Of a stretch of 64,000 bases of DNA, positions 1-7,477 are shown in pieces. The position numbers and the translations under genes are program-made. Position 1 is the first letter of the stretch, and every line of letters starts with the position of its first letter. The stretch is from CAVPCY01 sp963770765 (GTDB lineage: Bacteria > Actinomycetota > Coriobacteriia > Anaerosomatales > PHET01): positions 186,001 through 250,000 of the forward strand of contig CAVYQS010000005.1 of NCBI GenBank assembly GCA_963770765.1, written 5' to 3'. A model generated the notes under the pieces. It was not told the origin of the DNA. It did not search any database and saw only the letters and a list, made by a program, of their open reading frames with translations.

Positions 1-473
1 CGCGCAATGGCCACGCGCTGCATCTGGCCACCGGAGAGTTCGTTGGAGCGGTGCGTCCACAGCTTCTCGGGCAGCGCCACCGCTTCGAGCGCGCAGGCTG
101 CTCGGCACTCGCGCTCCTCGGGCTCGACGCGCGTGTAGAGCATCGGCATCGTGACGTTTCGCATCACCGTGGCCCGCGGCAGCAGATTGAACGACTGGAA
201 CACGAAGCCGACCGTCTCGCGTCGGACCTGCGCGAGCTCGGCGGTGTCGAGTTCGGCCACGTCGCGTCCCGCGATGCGGTAGGTCCCGCTCGTGGGGGTG
301 TCCAGGCAGCCGATGATGTTCATGAGCGTCGACTTGCCCGACCCCGAAGGGCCGATGATGGCGACGAACTCGCCTTCCTTCACGCTCAGGCTGACTCCCT
401 GAAGCGCGTGGGTTTCGGCTCCGCCGCCGTCGTAGATCTTGTGCAGGTCGATGGCCTCGATGACGGTGGCCAC
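1..473 (-). CDS. ABC transporter ATP-binding protein, MacB/LolD type (partial)
   Basis: This is the N-terminal part of an ABC ATPase that runs off the left edge of the window. The GTG start shares one base with the TAG stop of the upstream adaptor gene, which argues for translational coupling. The translation shows Walker A (GPSGSGKST), the Q-loop stretch FVFQSFNLLPR and the signature LSGGQMQRVAIA close to the window edge. Together with the preceding membrane fusion protein it forms a MacA/MacB-type tripartite efflux or lipoprotein-export system; the permease should follow outside the window. The substrate cannot be told from the sequence. Confidence 0.9.
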   Translation of the reverse strand, partial: MATVIEAIDLHKIYDGGGAETHALQGVSLSVKEGEFVAIIGPSGSGKSTLMNIIGCLDTPTSGTYRIAGRDVAELDTAELAQVRRETVGFVFQSFNLLPRATVMRNVTMPMLYTRVEPEERECRAACALEAVALPEKLWTHRSNELSGGQMQRVAIA

Positions 474-1786
474 TAGGGGCCTCCCGGCCCGCCGGCCGGT
501 GGTCCGCCCGTGGCACCGCCGCCCATCATCATCAGTCCGCCCGCGCCGCCGTCATCCTCATCGCTTGATGACCCCGAGCCGCTCGAAGAGTCGGCGGTCG
601 TCGTCTTGGTGATCACGCTCGCGCCCTCGGAGATGCCGCTCACGATCACGGTCTGCGTGGCGTTCGAGATGCCGGTCGTCACCGTGACGTCCTCAGGAGG
701 CGCGGCACTCGTTTCGAGCACCTGGACGTAGGACGTGCCGTCGGAGGCGGTCTTGACCGCCGAGTTCGGGACGAGCAGCACGCCACGCTCCACAGCGGTG
801 ACTATCGTCGCAGCCGCTGACATGCCGGTCTTGAGGCGCTCGTCGGTGCCGTCGAGCGTCAGCCAGACTCTGTAGGACACGACGCCGGACTCTATCGTGC
901 CCGCCGTGGCCACTTCGTCGACGGTGCCGGTCATCTTGAGGTCGGCGACCGCATCGAACTCGATCTCGGCGTCTTGGCCCTCTGCCAGAGTCGTCACGTC
1001 GATCTCGTTGATCGACAGCTCAACCCCCATCTGCCCGTCGCGTGCGATCGTGGCCGGTGCACCGGAGCCGGCGCTGGAGGAGGTGGTCGTCGTCCCCCCG
1101 GCGGTCGATTCCGAGTTCGAGCCGCTCGACTCGCCACCGCTCGCGGTCACGGAGTCGCCCACCTCGACGGTGACGTTCCACACGATGCCGTCACACGGGG
1201 CCACGACCTCAAGGTCGTCGAGCGCGTCAAGCGCATCGTCGTACTGCTCGGCAGCCGAGTCATACGAGAGTCCGGCCGAGGTCACGCCTTTCTGGGCGAT
1301 CGTGACCTCCTTCTCGGCGATCGTGATGTCCGAGCTCGAGACCGTGGACGTGGGTTCGGCGGCCTGCTTCTCGAGTCTGGCGAGCGACTTCTCGGCACGG
1401 TAGAGCTCGAGCTTGGCCTTGGTCACCGAAGTGGAAGCCTGTTGCCTGGCGACCTTGGCCGAGGCGACCTCTCTGGTGATGGAGTCGGCATCAAGTCGGT
1501 AGAGAGCGTCGCCCTCGTCGACGTCATCACCCACTGCGACCAGCACCTTCGACACGGTGCCGTTAACGCTGGGGTACACGTCGACCTCATCGCGGACGGC
1601 GAGGTTTCCGGTGCCGTCGACCGTTACCGAGAGCGTGCCGGTCTCGGCGGTTTCGGTCGTGTAGCTGGGCGCACGTGAGGCGTCCGGCGCGCCTCGTGTG
1701 ATCAGGATCGCCGCCAGTGCCACTCCAACGATCAGGCACGCCGCGATCCATCCTCGGTACCGCTTCGACTTCTTGCTCAGAGCCAT
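473..1786 (-). CDS. Efflux periplasmic adaptor subunit (HlyD/MacA-type membrane fusion protein)
   Basis: The 437-residue protein links an inner-membrane ABC pump to the cell exterior. The start is the ATG giving MALSKKSKRYRG, because GGAGG lies about 8 nt upstream; an upstream in-frame extension has no such support. One N-terminal membrane segment (about residues 11-29) precedes a biotinyl-lipoyl-like half (DVYPSVNGTVSKVLVAVGDD), an Ala/Glu/Lys-rich helical hairpin, and a beta-barrel with the typical LKTGMSAAATIV and LLVPNSAV segments. The C-terminus is unusual: a Ser/Asp-rich linker followed by a Met-Gly-Pro-rich tail. It overlaps the ATPase gene by one base and is probably co-transcribed with it. 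Confidence 0.9.
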   Translation of the reverse strand: MALSKKSKRYRGWIAACLIVGVALAAILITRGAPDASRAPSYTTETAETGTLSVTVDGTGNLAVRDEVDVYPSVNGTVSKVLVAVGDDVDEGDALYRLDADSITREVASAKVARQQASTSVTKAKLELYRAEKSLARLEKQAAEPTSTVSSSDITIAEKEVTIAQKGVTSAGLSYDSAAEQYDDALDALDDLEVVAPCDGIVWNVTVEVGDSVTASGGESSGSNSESTAGGTTTTSSSAGSGAPATIARDGQMGVELSINEIDVTTLAEGQDAEIEFDAVADLKMTGTVDEVATAGTIESGVVSYRVWLTLDGTDERLKTGMSAAATIVTAVERGVLLVPNSAVKTASDGTSYVQVLETSAAPPEDVTVTTGISNATQTVIVSGISEGASVITKTTTADSSSGSGSSSDEDDGGAGGLMMMGGGATGGPPAGGPGGP

Positions 1787-1885
1787 CTCGTACCTCCGTT
1801 GCGCAACCGGCCTGACACCGCGTCCGCCCCTTACAGCCGGCAGCGCTGTCCCTGTCTCACGCGGCAGCCGCCGCGGTTGCATCCT

Positions 1886-2119
1886 CTAGTGACGGCCGCC
1901 TTGCGTCGCGTGACATGTCGAAGCGGTGCAGCCGGTGGCCGGACACGTGAGCGACTCGGTGCTCGCCGTGGCGGCGACGGCGGACTGCGGGTTCATCGCC
2001 ACGTCTGATGACGCAGGCGCCACCACGTTCTGGGTGAACTGCACGCCGCCGTAGACGGCAAGGGCGGTGAAGAGCGTTGCAGCAAGTACAGACAGGGTGT
2101 TTCGGATCGGGTGTCGCAT
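1886..2119 (-). CDS. Small exported protein with C-terminal CX4CX4CH motif
   Basis: This 77-residue protein has an N-terminal hydrophobic segment (about residues 8-26) acting as signal peptide or anchor, an Ala/Ser-rich linker, and a terminal stretch with Cys59, Cys64, Cys69 and His70. The spacing CX4CH resembles the less common heme c attachment motif seen in some multiheme cytochromes, so a single covalent heme is possible; metal binding is the alternative. It starts 9 nt after the DUF4405 gene, whose product is a cytochrome-b-like membrane protein and the obvious redox partner. I do not recognise the family, and the heme assignment is inference. Confidence 0.7.
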   Translation of the reverse strand: MRHPIRNTLSVLAATLFTALAVYGGVQFTQNVVAPASSDVAMNPQSAVAATASTESLTCPATGCTASTCHATQGGRH

Positions 2120-2128
2120 GACGCACTC

Positions 2129-2647
2129 CTAGGTCCGGGGGTGAGTGAGGTCGGCTGTTGTGGTCGTGCGCGCGGCGCCTCTGGGGGCTGGCGAACCCTG
2201 GGGGTCGAAGCGCTGCAGCATCCCTCGGAAAGCCGACGCCATCCACGTGGCGTGCAGCGCGAAGTGGAGTAGCAGGAGCGCGATCGTCGCATCGGCGGCC
2301 AGCGAGTGGACCGAGTGCCAGATGGCGGAGCTCGTCACGGCGATGCCGAACGCACGTGCCACGACCTGCGAGATCAGAAAGCCTGAAAGCACCACGGTGA
2401 CCGCCGAGACGAATAGAGTCAGGTCGATGATGCCGTTGAGCAGGCTTGCTGAGGTGAGCTTCTCGAACGCGTTCCTCGCGAAGCGGATCACCCACTCCCA
2501 GTTCACCACCAGGTGGAGCAGGAACGGCACCGCGATCGCCACGCTCAGCCACTCGTGGATCGAGATTCCGGTGGCGGCCGGCGCGTACGCGACGACGATG
2601 GCGGCGAACAGGGCCACGTCGAGCAGGAGTCGGTTTCTGACAGACAT
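2129..2647 (-). CDS. DUF4405-like cytochrome-b-type membrane protein
   Basis: This 172-residue protein has four predicted membrane helices and histidines placed as in diheme b-type cytochromes: IHEW and LLHLVVNW in the first half, WHSVHSL and LLLLHFALHATW in the second. This pattern matches the DUF4405/cytochrome b561-like family, which moves electrons across the membrane or to periplasmic partners. An RBS-like GAAGGGA lies just before the ATG. The C-terminal 25 residues are polar and probably cytoplasmic. It heads the operon with the CX4CH mini-protein and the MacAB-type genes. The family call rests on topology and His spacing. Confidence 0.75.
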   Translation of the reverse strand: MSVRNRLLLDVALFAAIVVAYAPAATGISIHEWLSVAIAVPFLLHLVVNWEWVIRFARNAFEKLTSASLLNGIIDLTLFVSAVTVVLSGFLISQVVARAFGIAVTSSAIWHSVHSLAADATIALLLLHFALHATWMASAFRGMLQRFDPQGSPAPRGAARTTTTADLTHPRT

Positions 2648-2826
2648 CGAGAAGTCCCTTCAGCCGAGGTCGGCACCAGCCTCGTGGGGTGGCAGGCCCG
2701 ACCGTCCTACTGAAGACTCTGGCTCTGTGATGATGTGGTCGGATTACCGAGCGGTTACGACCTCACAACCGCCTCGAACCCGATCGCAGTCGCGCGCACC
2801 GATGCGGCTGAGGAAAGCTGAAGCAA

Positions 2827-2840
2827 TTGACACAAGTCAT
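2827..2840. promoter_or_regulatory. CRP/FNR-type palindrome (candidate)
   Basis: The sequence TTGAC-ACAA-GTCAT is a near-perfect inverted repeat with the arm length and 4-nt spacer of CRP/FNR-family boxes (TTGAC/T-N4-A/GTCAA). It lies in the divergent gap between the cytochrome-b-like gene and the membrane gene that starts at 2909. An oxygen- or redox-responsive regulator would fit, but one site in one gap is weak evidence. Confidence 0.35.
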
Positions 2841-2908
2841 ATTCAGCGCAGGGCGAAGCCGTCACGATGAGCAGGCAGACTCACTCGCCCGCATCTGGGA
2901 GGTACCAC

Positions 2909-3547
2909 ATGTCCGAGGAACTGACTGCGACTGCGGTCGACGAGCCTCGTGTGTCCGACACCTACGCGCTCGTCTACGCGGCGACGCTGTTGTTCCTTGT
3001 CCCCGGCTCCATCGCAATAGGCCAGCTGCCGTTTCGCACCTACACGTGGCAGTACGTCTCGCTCGTGACCGTGCCGTTTCTGCTCGGCGTCCTGTTCACG
3101 TTTCTCACCGACAGCCGCGATCCGGCCAAGACCGTCGCGCTGCGCATCGCCATCCTGACCCCGCTGATCATCGTGAGTGGGGTGGCCGTCATGTTCACGA
3201 GCTCGCTGTTCTTGCTGCCGATCAATCAGTTCCTGGGCCCCGAGTACCGCGAGTTGACGACTCCGCTCGCCGCGCTGTTGCTCCTGGGCCTCGCATCGCC
3301 GCTCGTCCTGGCCCTTGTTCGACGTGCACGCACGCCGATGAACTGGCGCTCCTTTGTGCAGGGACTCGTGCTGGTGGCTGCACTCGTGGCGGTCGCGATC
3401 GTCGTCTACATGAGCGTGTGGCAGGTGGGCGCGCTTGGAGACGTCGCGCGCAAGGACATCGTGATCTACATCATCGGCGGGCTTGTCTGGTACGGCCCCG
3501 CGTTCGGGATCTCGGCCGGCGTGTGGCGTCGCACGGGACTCGTGTAG
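2909..3547 (+). CDS. Polytopic membrane protein of unknown function
   Basis: The start is the ATG preceded by GGGAGG; a longer in-frame extension upstream lacks a ribosome binding site. The 212-residue product has about six hydrophobic segments separated by short charged loops such as TDSRDPAKT and RRARTPMNW. I see no catalytic motif, nucleotide-binding site or cysteine pair. It stands alone between the divergent cytochrome-like operon and the convergent patatin gene. I do not recognise the family and assign no function beyond the membrane location. Confidence 0.75.
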   Translation: MSEELTATAVDEPRVSDTYALVYAATLLFLVPGSIAIGQLPFRTYTWQYVSLVTVPFLLGVLFTFLTDSRDPAKTVALRIAILTPLIIVSGVAVMFTSSLFLLPINQFLGPEYRELTTPLAALLLLGLASPLVLALVRRARTPMNWRSFVQGLVLVAALVAVAIVVYMSVWQVGALGDVARKDIVIYIIGGLVWYGPAFGISAGVWRRTGLV

Positions 3548-3604
3548 CGCTCATCGCGCACCGGCGCATCGCTGCCGAGCGCACAGGCAGGCGGCCGAGG
3601 TCAG

Positions 3605-4537
3605 CTAGCTCGCGGGCGGCAGCCAGTGAGTGTCGAGCCACTCGAGTGTCGTCTGGAGCCGCTCCTTGGCGGCCACTTCTTCGAGGGCACCGCACTCCTC
3701 GACGGCATCGAGCCCGATCGCGTGCGGTAGCGTCGGGTTGAGCCGGTGATAGCGGCTTCCCAGAATCTGTCTGCACTCGTAGTCCGCGATGCCCGAGCCG
3801 CCTTCGAGCACGATGTTGATCAGCGGCTTCAGCCACTGGGCGTAGCCCCAGTCGCCGTCGAGCGTGTCGAGGTAGCGAGGGTTGGCTCCGGTGCCCACCG
3901 ATAGCAGCGCGATGTAGCTCACATGCTGGCCGCCCGTGTCGTCGTGCAGCGCCTGGGCCAGCGCACACATGCTGGGATTGTTCGCCACCACTCCGCCGTC
4001 GATGAAGCCCTGATAGACAGGGAAGTACGTGGGGGCGGCACATGAGCGCATCAGCACATCGACCACCGGTTCGTCGCGGTCCGACGATCCCGGCTCCTCG
4101 AAGTTGTGGAAGAACTTCGGCTTCCACGAACGCACGCCTTCGCGGGTGAGCTCGCCGCTATCGAGGTCGAACGCCGAGATGATGACCTTGCGCTCAAGCT
4201 CGCCCAGCGTTCGAGCCCCGAACGTCTGCCGGAGCACCGCCTCGAGGTTCTCGTTGCGGTAGTCGGCGCGTACGAGGCGGTCGACGTCGGTCAGATCCCA
4301 GATCGTCTCGTCGAAGACCTCGCGGCCGCGCTCGCTGTAGATGCGGCTGATCACGCCCGGCTCGAGTCCTGCCGCGACGGCGGCTGCGAGAATCGCGCCG
4401 GTCGAGGTGCCAGCCAGCAGGTCGGTCGAGTCCATCCAGCCAGGGCGTTTCGCGCTGAGCCGCTCCAGCAGCCGCGAAGCGAGCAGCCCTCGAATGCCGC
4501 CTCCGTCGAGCGAAAGGATTCGGTAGCGGGTGGTCAT
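3605..4537 (-). CDS. Patatin-like phospholipase
   Basis: Patatin-family enzymes hydrolyse acyl groups from lipids with a Ser-Asp dyad. Here the oxyanion-hole motif DGGGIRG (residues 11-17), the nucleophile elbow GTSTG with Ser45, and the aspartate motif in FIDGGVVANNP are all present, so the 310-residue enzyme looks intact. The start is the ATG with GGAGGAG immediately upstream; an extension further upstream is unlikely. No signal peptide is visible, so it is probably cytoplasmic. It is transcribed divergently from the TetR gene, and the operator palindrome in the shared gap could control both. Confidence 0.92.
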   Translation of the reverse strand: MTTRYRILSLDGGGIRGLLASRLLERLSAKRPGWMDSTDLLAGTSTGAILAAAVAAGLEPGVISRIYSERGREVFDETIWDLTDVDRLVRADYRNENLEAVLRQTFGARTLGELERKVIISAFDLDSGELTREGVRSWKPKFFHNFEEPGSSDRDEPVVDVLMRSCAAPTYFPVYQGFIDGGVVANNPSMCALAQALHDDTGGQHVSYIALLSVGTGANPRYLDTLDGDWGYAQWLKPLINIVLEGGSGIADYECRQILGSRYHRLNPTLPHAIGLDAVEECGALEEVAAKERLQTTLEWLDTHWLPPAS

Positions 4538-4635
4538 GGCTCCTCCAGCGGTCGCAGCGGCTTCTCGGCATGGACGATACCCGACCGCCACGCGTTCGAG
4601 CGCGCTTGACGAAGGCATCACGCCGCGCTAGATTA

Positions 4636-4653
4636 TGCAAGTAAGCACTTGCA
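4636..4653. promoter_or_regulatory. Operator palindrome upstream of TetR regulator
   Basis: TGCAAGT-AAGC-ACTTGCA is a perfect inverted repeat with 7-bp arms, 22 bp before the tetR-like start and in the gap shared with the divergent patatin gene. This is the normal place and form of a TetR autoregulatory operator. Confidence 0.75.
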
Positions 4654-4674
4654 CGCACCTACGGAAGGCCCAAG

Positions 4675-5298
4675 ATGAGCGCCGCGAACGACACCGCCGA
4701 CCGGATCCTGGCTGCCGCCGCCGAGCTGTTCGCCGAGCGCGGCTACACCGCCACCACCACGCGCGCGATCGCCGACAGGGCGGGGGTCAACGAGGTCACG
4801 CTGTTCCGGCGCTTCGAGAACAAGGCCGGTGTGCTTCGAGCGCTGGGCGAGAGCTTCAAGCAGCGCATGGCCGGGTTCGTCGCCCCTCGGTTGCCCGACC
4901 CGAGCGACGTGCGCGGCACGCTGCACACGCTTGCCCAGCTCGAGATCGAGGGTGCGATCCGCGACGGAGGGGTCGCGATGCGGCTCGCTCTCGACGCGCG
5001 CTCGGTTCCCGAGGTCGCCGAGATGCTGGGCGAGGGGCCGCAGGCCAACCAGCGCGGCCTCGCCGACTATCTCGCTTCGCGGCAGGCCGCAGGCGACCTG
5101 CGTGACGACATCGAACCTGTGCTGATGGCCGAGGCCTTCTTCGCGCTCACGTCCTCGCTCGTGATGGCGCGCCAGGTCCTTGGCTCCGCTGAGCTGGCGA
5201 GCGATGCCGGCGACCCGGACTTCATCGACCAGCTCACCGACTTGTACTGGTCGGCAGTCAAGGCGTCGGGCACGGAACGGGAGGCAGCTCATGAGTAA
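4675..5298 (+). CDS. TetR/AcrR-family transcriptional regulator
   Basis: This 207-residue protein has an N-terminal TetR helix-turn-helix (AAAELFAERGYTATTTRAIA, then AGVNEVTLFRRFENKAGVL) and an all-helical C-terminal ligand domain. A perfect palindrome sits just upstream, so autorepression is likely. The 3' end overlaps by 8 bp the start of a flavodoxin-like reading frame that is now truncated. In related loci such regulators control redox or detoxification genes; here the likely targets are the divergent patatin gene and the vanished flavodoxin. The ligand is unknown. Confidence 0.92.
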   Translation: MSAANDTADRILAAAAELFAERGYTATTTRAIADRAGVNEVTLFRRFENKAGVLRALGESFKQRMAGFVAPRLPDPSDVRGTLHTLAQLEIEGAIRDGGVAMRLALDARSVPEVAEMLGEGPQANQRGLADYLASRQAAGDLRDDIEPVLMAEAFFALTSSLVMARQVLGSAELASDAGDPDFIDQLTDLYWSAVKASGTEREAAHE

Positions 5299-5371
5299 GG
5301 TCCTGGTCGTCTACGCGACGAAGTCCGGCTGCACCGCCGGCATCGCCGAGCAGATGGGCGTCGTGAGCTGA
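5291..5371 (+). pseudogene. Truncated flavodoxin-domain gene remnant
   Basis: The reading frame begins MSKVLVVYATKSGCTAGIAE, which is the FMN-phosphate-binding start of a flavodoxin or HemG-like protein, and stops after 26 codons. A complete flavodoxin needs about 140 to 180 residues, and no continuation is visible in any downstream frame. The ATG lies inside the last codons of the tetR gene, so the two were once translationally coupled. I read it as a deletion remnant of the regulator's target gene. Confidence 0.75.
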
Positions 5372-5423
5372 GACGAGATGAGCGCCGAGCCCCGCACCCG
5401 CTGGCGGCGCCGGTGACGTTGGG

Positions 5424-5648
5424 CTACTCGCTCGCGGGGTGCATCTCGGCCTCGAAGCCGATAGCGCGGACGGCCCTGAGGATCTGTCCGGCATTGGCCG
5501 TGGTCTCGTCGTACATCACCGAGACGATGCCGAGCGATCTCACCGCCACGACACGTGCCACTCCGGAGATGCGCGAGACGGTCATCTCGACGAGCGCCGT
5601 GGACCATTCGCTGTTCAGCCCGGCGGTTCTCATGTGGATCGCGGTCAT
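5424..5648 (-). CDS. HMA-domain-like small protein lacking the CxxC metal site
   Basis: This 74-residue protein follows the ferredoxin-like pattern of heavy-metal-associated domains: SRISGVARVVAVRSLGIVSV, then VMYDETTANAGQILRAVRAI and GFEAEM. Copper chaperones carry MxCxxC near the N-terminus, but here the region reads MRTAGLNSEW and has no cysteine at all. Either the domain lost metal binding and serves another role, or it belongs to a non-canonical HMA subfamily. It is a stand-alone gene facing the flavodoxin remnant. A GGGAGG motif lies 11-16 nt before the ATG. Confidence 0.7.
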   Translation of the reverse strand: MTAIHMRTAGLNSEWSTALVEMTVSRISGVARVVAVRSLGIVSVMYDETTANAGQILRAVRAIGFEAEMHPASE

Positions 5649-5830
5649 CAGGGGAGTGCCTCCCTCCCAAACCCGGCTGGGTATCTGTTGGCGCCGAGGC
5701 ACCGTTGAGGTGCCCCGGCACTTCTGAGAATCGCGCAGCACGGTGGAGGGGTTGTCGGGCGGGGATGGCGGAATCGAGGGACGATTGTGGAGGGCGCCAA
5801 CGACTTCGTAACCGCCGCGTAAGCGCCGCT

Positions 5831-6448
5831 CTACCGCGACCTGCGCACGGGGTAGCGCACCACGGTCTTGAGCTTCTCGGGAGCCGACTTGTTGGGGTCG
5901 CTCAGGTAGATCTCGTGGTGCGAGCCGGCCACCTCGAAGCCCTTCTCGGCAGCGAAGGCGAGCAGCCGCTGCACCGTGGGTGTCTCGTCGGCGTAGGGTC
6001 CGATGTGCATGATCTGCACGCTCGTACCCTCCGAGAAGGTCTGGACGCGGATGTCCGAGAGCCGCGCGAGATCCTTCTTCGCTGCGACCTTCTCGCGCGT
6101 CGACTCCACAAGGTCGCCGGGGACTTCCTCGGGGAGCATGATCATCAGACGCCACGCGGTGCGCTCGGGGGACGCGGGCGTGACGAGCGGGCCTTCATCC
6201 GCGTCCCAGTACAGGCCCTCGGACGGAGGGACCCGAAAAGCGACATCGAGTCGCTTCTTGGCCGCGAACTTCACCGGGTAGGCGAGGCCGTAGAGCGCCT
6301 GCATCGATGCCTGGAACGCGGGTCCGCCCACCCCGCCCACGCCGTCGAGCATGAGGAAGCGCAGTGGCGGGACGTCGACGACCAAGGCGACCTTGGCGCT
6401 GGGCTTGAACAGTGTGGGGAAGCGCTTGCGCAGGTCGATGACGTCCAT
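5831..6448 (-). CDS. GyrI-like small-molecule-binding domain protein
   Basis: This 205-residue cytoplasmic protein carries a GyrI-like domain. The start gives MDVIDLRKRFP; the region upstream belongs to the preceding gene. Supporting stretches are VPPLRFLMLDGVGGVGG near the N-terminus, PSEGLYWDADEGP in the middle, and the terminal YLSDPNKSAPEKLKTVVRYP, which matches the ending of the family (EIYLSDPxxxxPEKLxTxxR). Members bind hydrophobic ligands or DNA gyrase-type toxins; no DNA-binding domain is present. It lies 11 bp downstream of a second GyrI-like gene and is surely co-transcribed with it. Confidence 0.88.
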   Translation of the reverse strand: MDVIDLRKRFPTLFKPSAKVALVVDVPPLRFLMLDGVGGVGGPAFQASMQALYGLAYPVKFAAKKRLDVAFRVPPSEGLYWDADEGPLVTPASPERTAWRLMIMLPEEVPGDLVESTREKVAAKKDLARLSDIRVQTFSEGTSVQIMHIGPYADETPTVQRLLAFAAEKGFEVAGSHHEIYLSDPNKSAPEKLKTVVRYPVRRSR

Positions 6449-6459
6449 GCGCCGTGCCG

Positions 6460-6933
6460 CTAGTTGGGAGCCACGGTGAGCCGGACCTCCGTGAGGTACT
6501 CCTCGGGAGGCGTCGTGTCGGGATCCGAGTAGTACAGCTCCTCCGGAGGGCCGACGACCATGTAGCCGTGGTCGGAGACCCAAGAGGCCAGCTCGTGATA
6601 CGTGTGGTCGATGGTGTCGTAGGGTCCCCGGTGCATCGTGGCCGCCACCAAGTGGGGCGGGACCTGCTCGATGCCGCAGCCGACGTCGTCGGGGGGTTCG
6701 GCCTCCGGATCACCGGCGACCGGAGCCCTGAGCATCCACAGGGCCTCGTCTTGCGGGACCAGCTCGGGGTTGTTGAGGTAGACGCCGCTCGGCATCCCCA
6801 CCGGCTCCAGATGGTGCTGAGCCACCCAACCATAGAGTCTGCCCATGGCCATCGGGATCTGGTCGAACGGCCCGCGCATCGCGATGTAGGCGACCGTCTC
6901 GGGATCGGTTGTCTTGACCTGTACGTCGATCAT
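6460..6933 (-). CDS. GyrI-like / AraC effector-binding domain protein
   Basis: The 157-residue product is a stand-alone effector-binding domain of the AraC/GyrI superfamily. Diagnostic stretches are YIAMRGPFDQIPMAMGRLYGW at the start of the domain, ATMHRGPYDTIDHTYHELASW in the second half, and ELYYSDPDTTPPEEYLTEVR at the end. The two internal halves show the pseudo-twofold repeat typical of the fold. It precedes another GyrI-like gene, forming a tandem pair. The ligand is unknown, and multidrug or small-molecule sequestration is the usual idea for the family. Confidence 0.88.
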   Translation of the reverse strand: MIDVQVKTTDPETVAYIAMRGPFDQIPMAMGRLYGWVAQHHLEPVGMPSGVYLNNPELVPQDEALWMLRAPVAGDPEAEPPDDVGCGIEQVPPHLVAATMHRGPYDTIDHTYHELASWVSDHGYMVVGPPEELYYSDPDTTPPEEYLTEVRLTVAPN

Positions 6934-7041
6934 GGTGAATCACCCCTTCCTCTAGGTGTGTACCCGTGTGCTCGCGGCACACGCGCGGCGGGTATCAATG
7001 TCATGACGGGGAGCTTCGGCTGACGCCAGGAGGAGCAGATC

Positions 7042-7449
7042 ATGAATTCAGCGGCTGGTTCTCTGCGCCGTGCACCGGCCTACGCGGTACTCAGGGCCGA
7101 GGATCTGGAGCGGGCCAAGGGCTTCTACTCGCGGATCCTGGGACTTGAGGTTCGGGAGATGCCCGGTCGGCCGCACGAAGTCAGGCTTGAGGCGGGCAAC
7201 AAGACACTACTGTGCCTCTACGAGCGTCCCGGTATGCCAGCACCCGAGAATACGACCGCCTGCTTCGACGTGGACGACATCGATACCACGGTGCTGGAGC
7301 TGCGACGGGCCGGTGTCACATTCGCCGAGTATGACATGCCCGAAATGGGGCTCGTTACCGTGGACGGTATCGCGACCATGGGCGACGACCGGCGCGCCTG
7401 GTTCCACGATTCCGAGGGCAACGCGATCGTGGTGCGGCAGGGATCGTAG
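7042..7449 (+). CDS. VOC-family (glyoxalase/dioxygenase fold) protein
   Basis: The 135-residue protein has the vicinal-oxygen-chelate pattern of two beta-alpha-beta-beta-beta modules: LRAEDLERAKGFYSRILGLE in module one, then ACFDVDDIDTTVLELRRAGV, and the terminal WFHDSEGNAIVVRQ. This last stretch (DxxGN) is a family hallmark. A strong AGGAGGAG ribosome binding site precedes the ATG. The reaction cannot be predicted, because VOC proteins range from glyoxalases to antibiotic-binding proteins. It is convergent with the spermidine-synthase-like gene. Confidence 0.88.
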   Translation: MNSAAGSLRRAPAYAVLRAEDLERAKGFYSRILGLEVREMPGRPHEVRLEAGNKTLLCLYERPGMPAPENTTACFDVDDIDTTVLELRRAGVTFAEYDMPEMGLVTVDGIATMGDDRRAWFHDSEGNAIVVRQGS

Positions 7450-7477
7450 CGGTTCGCGGCCGGCCAATCCCGTCGCA

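Noticed and set aside
1787..1882. N-terminal extension of the membrane fusion protein
   Set aside because: The extension is Arg/Pro-rich, lacks a ribosome binding site and would put 32 residues before the membrane helix; the ATG at 1786 has GGAGG upstream.
5369..5371. TGA ending the flavodoxin remnant as a selenocysteine codon
   Set aside because: Reading through gives DEMSAEPRTRWRRR and an early second stop, with no flavodoxin continuation and no hairpin of the GGTC type.
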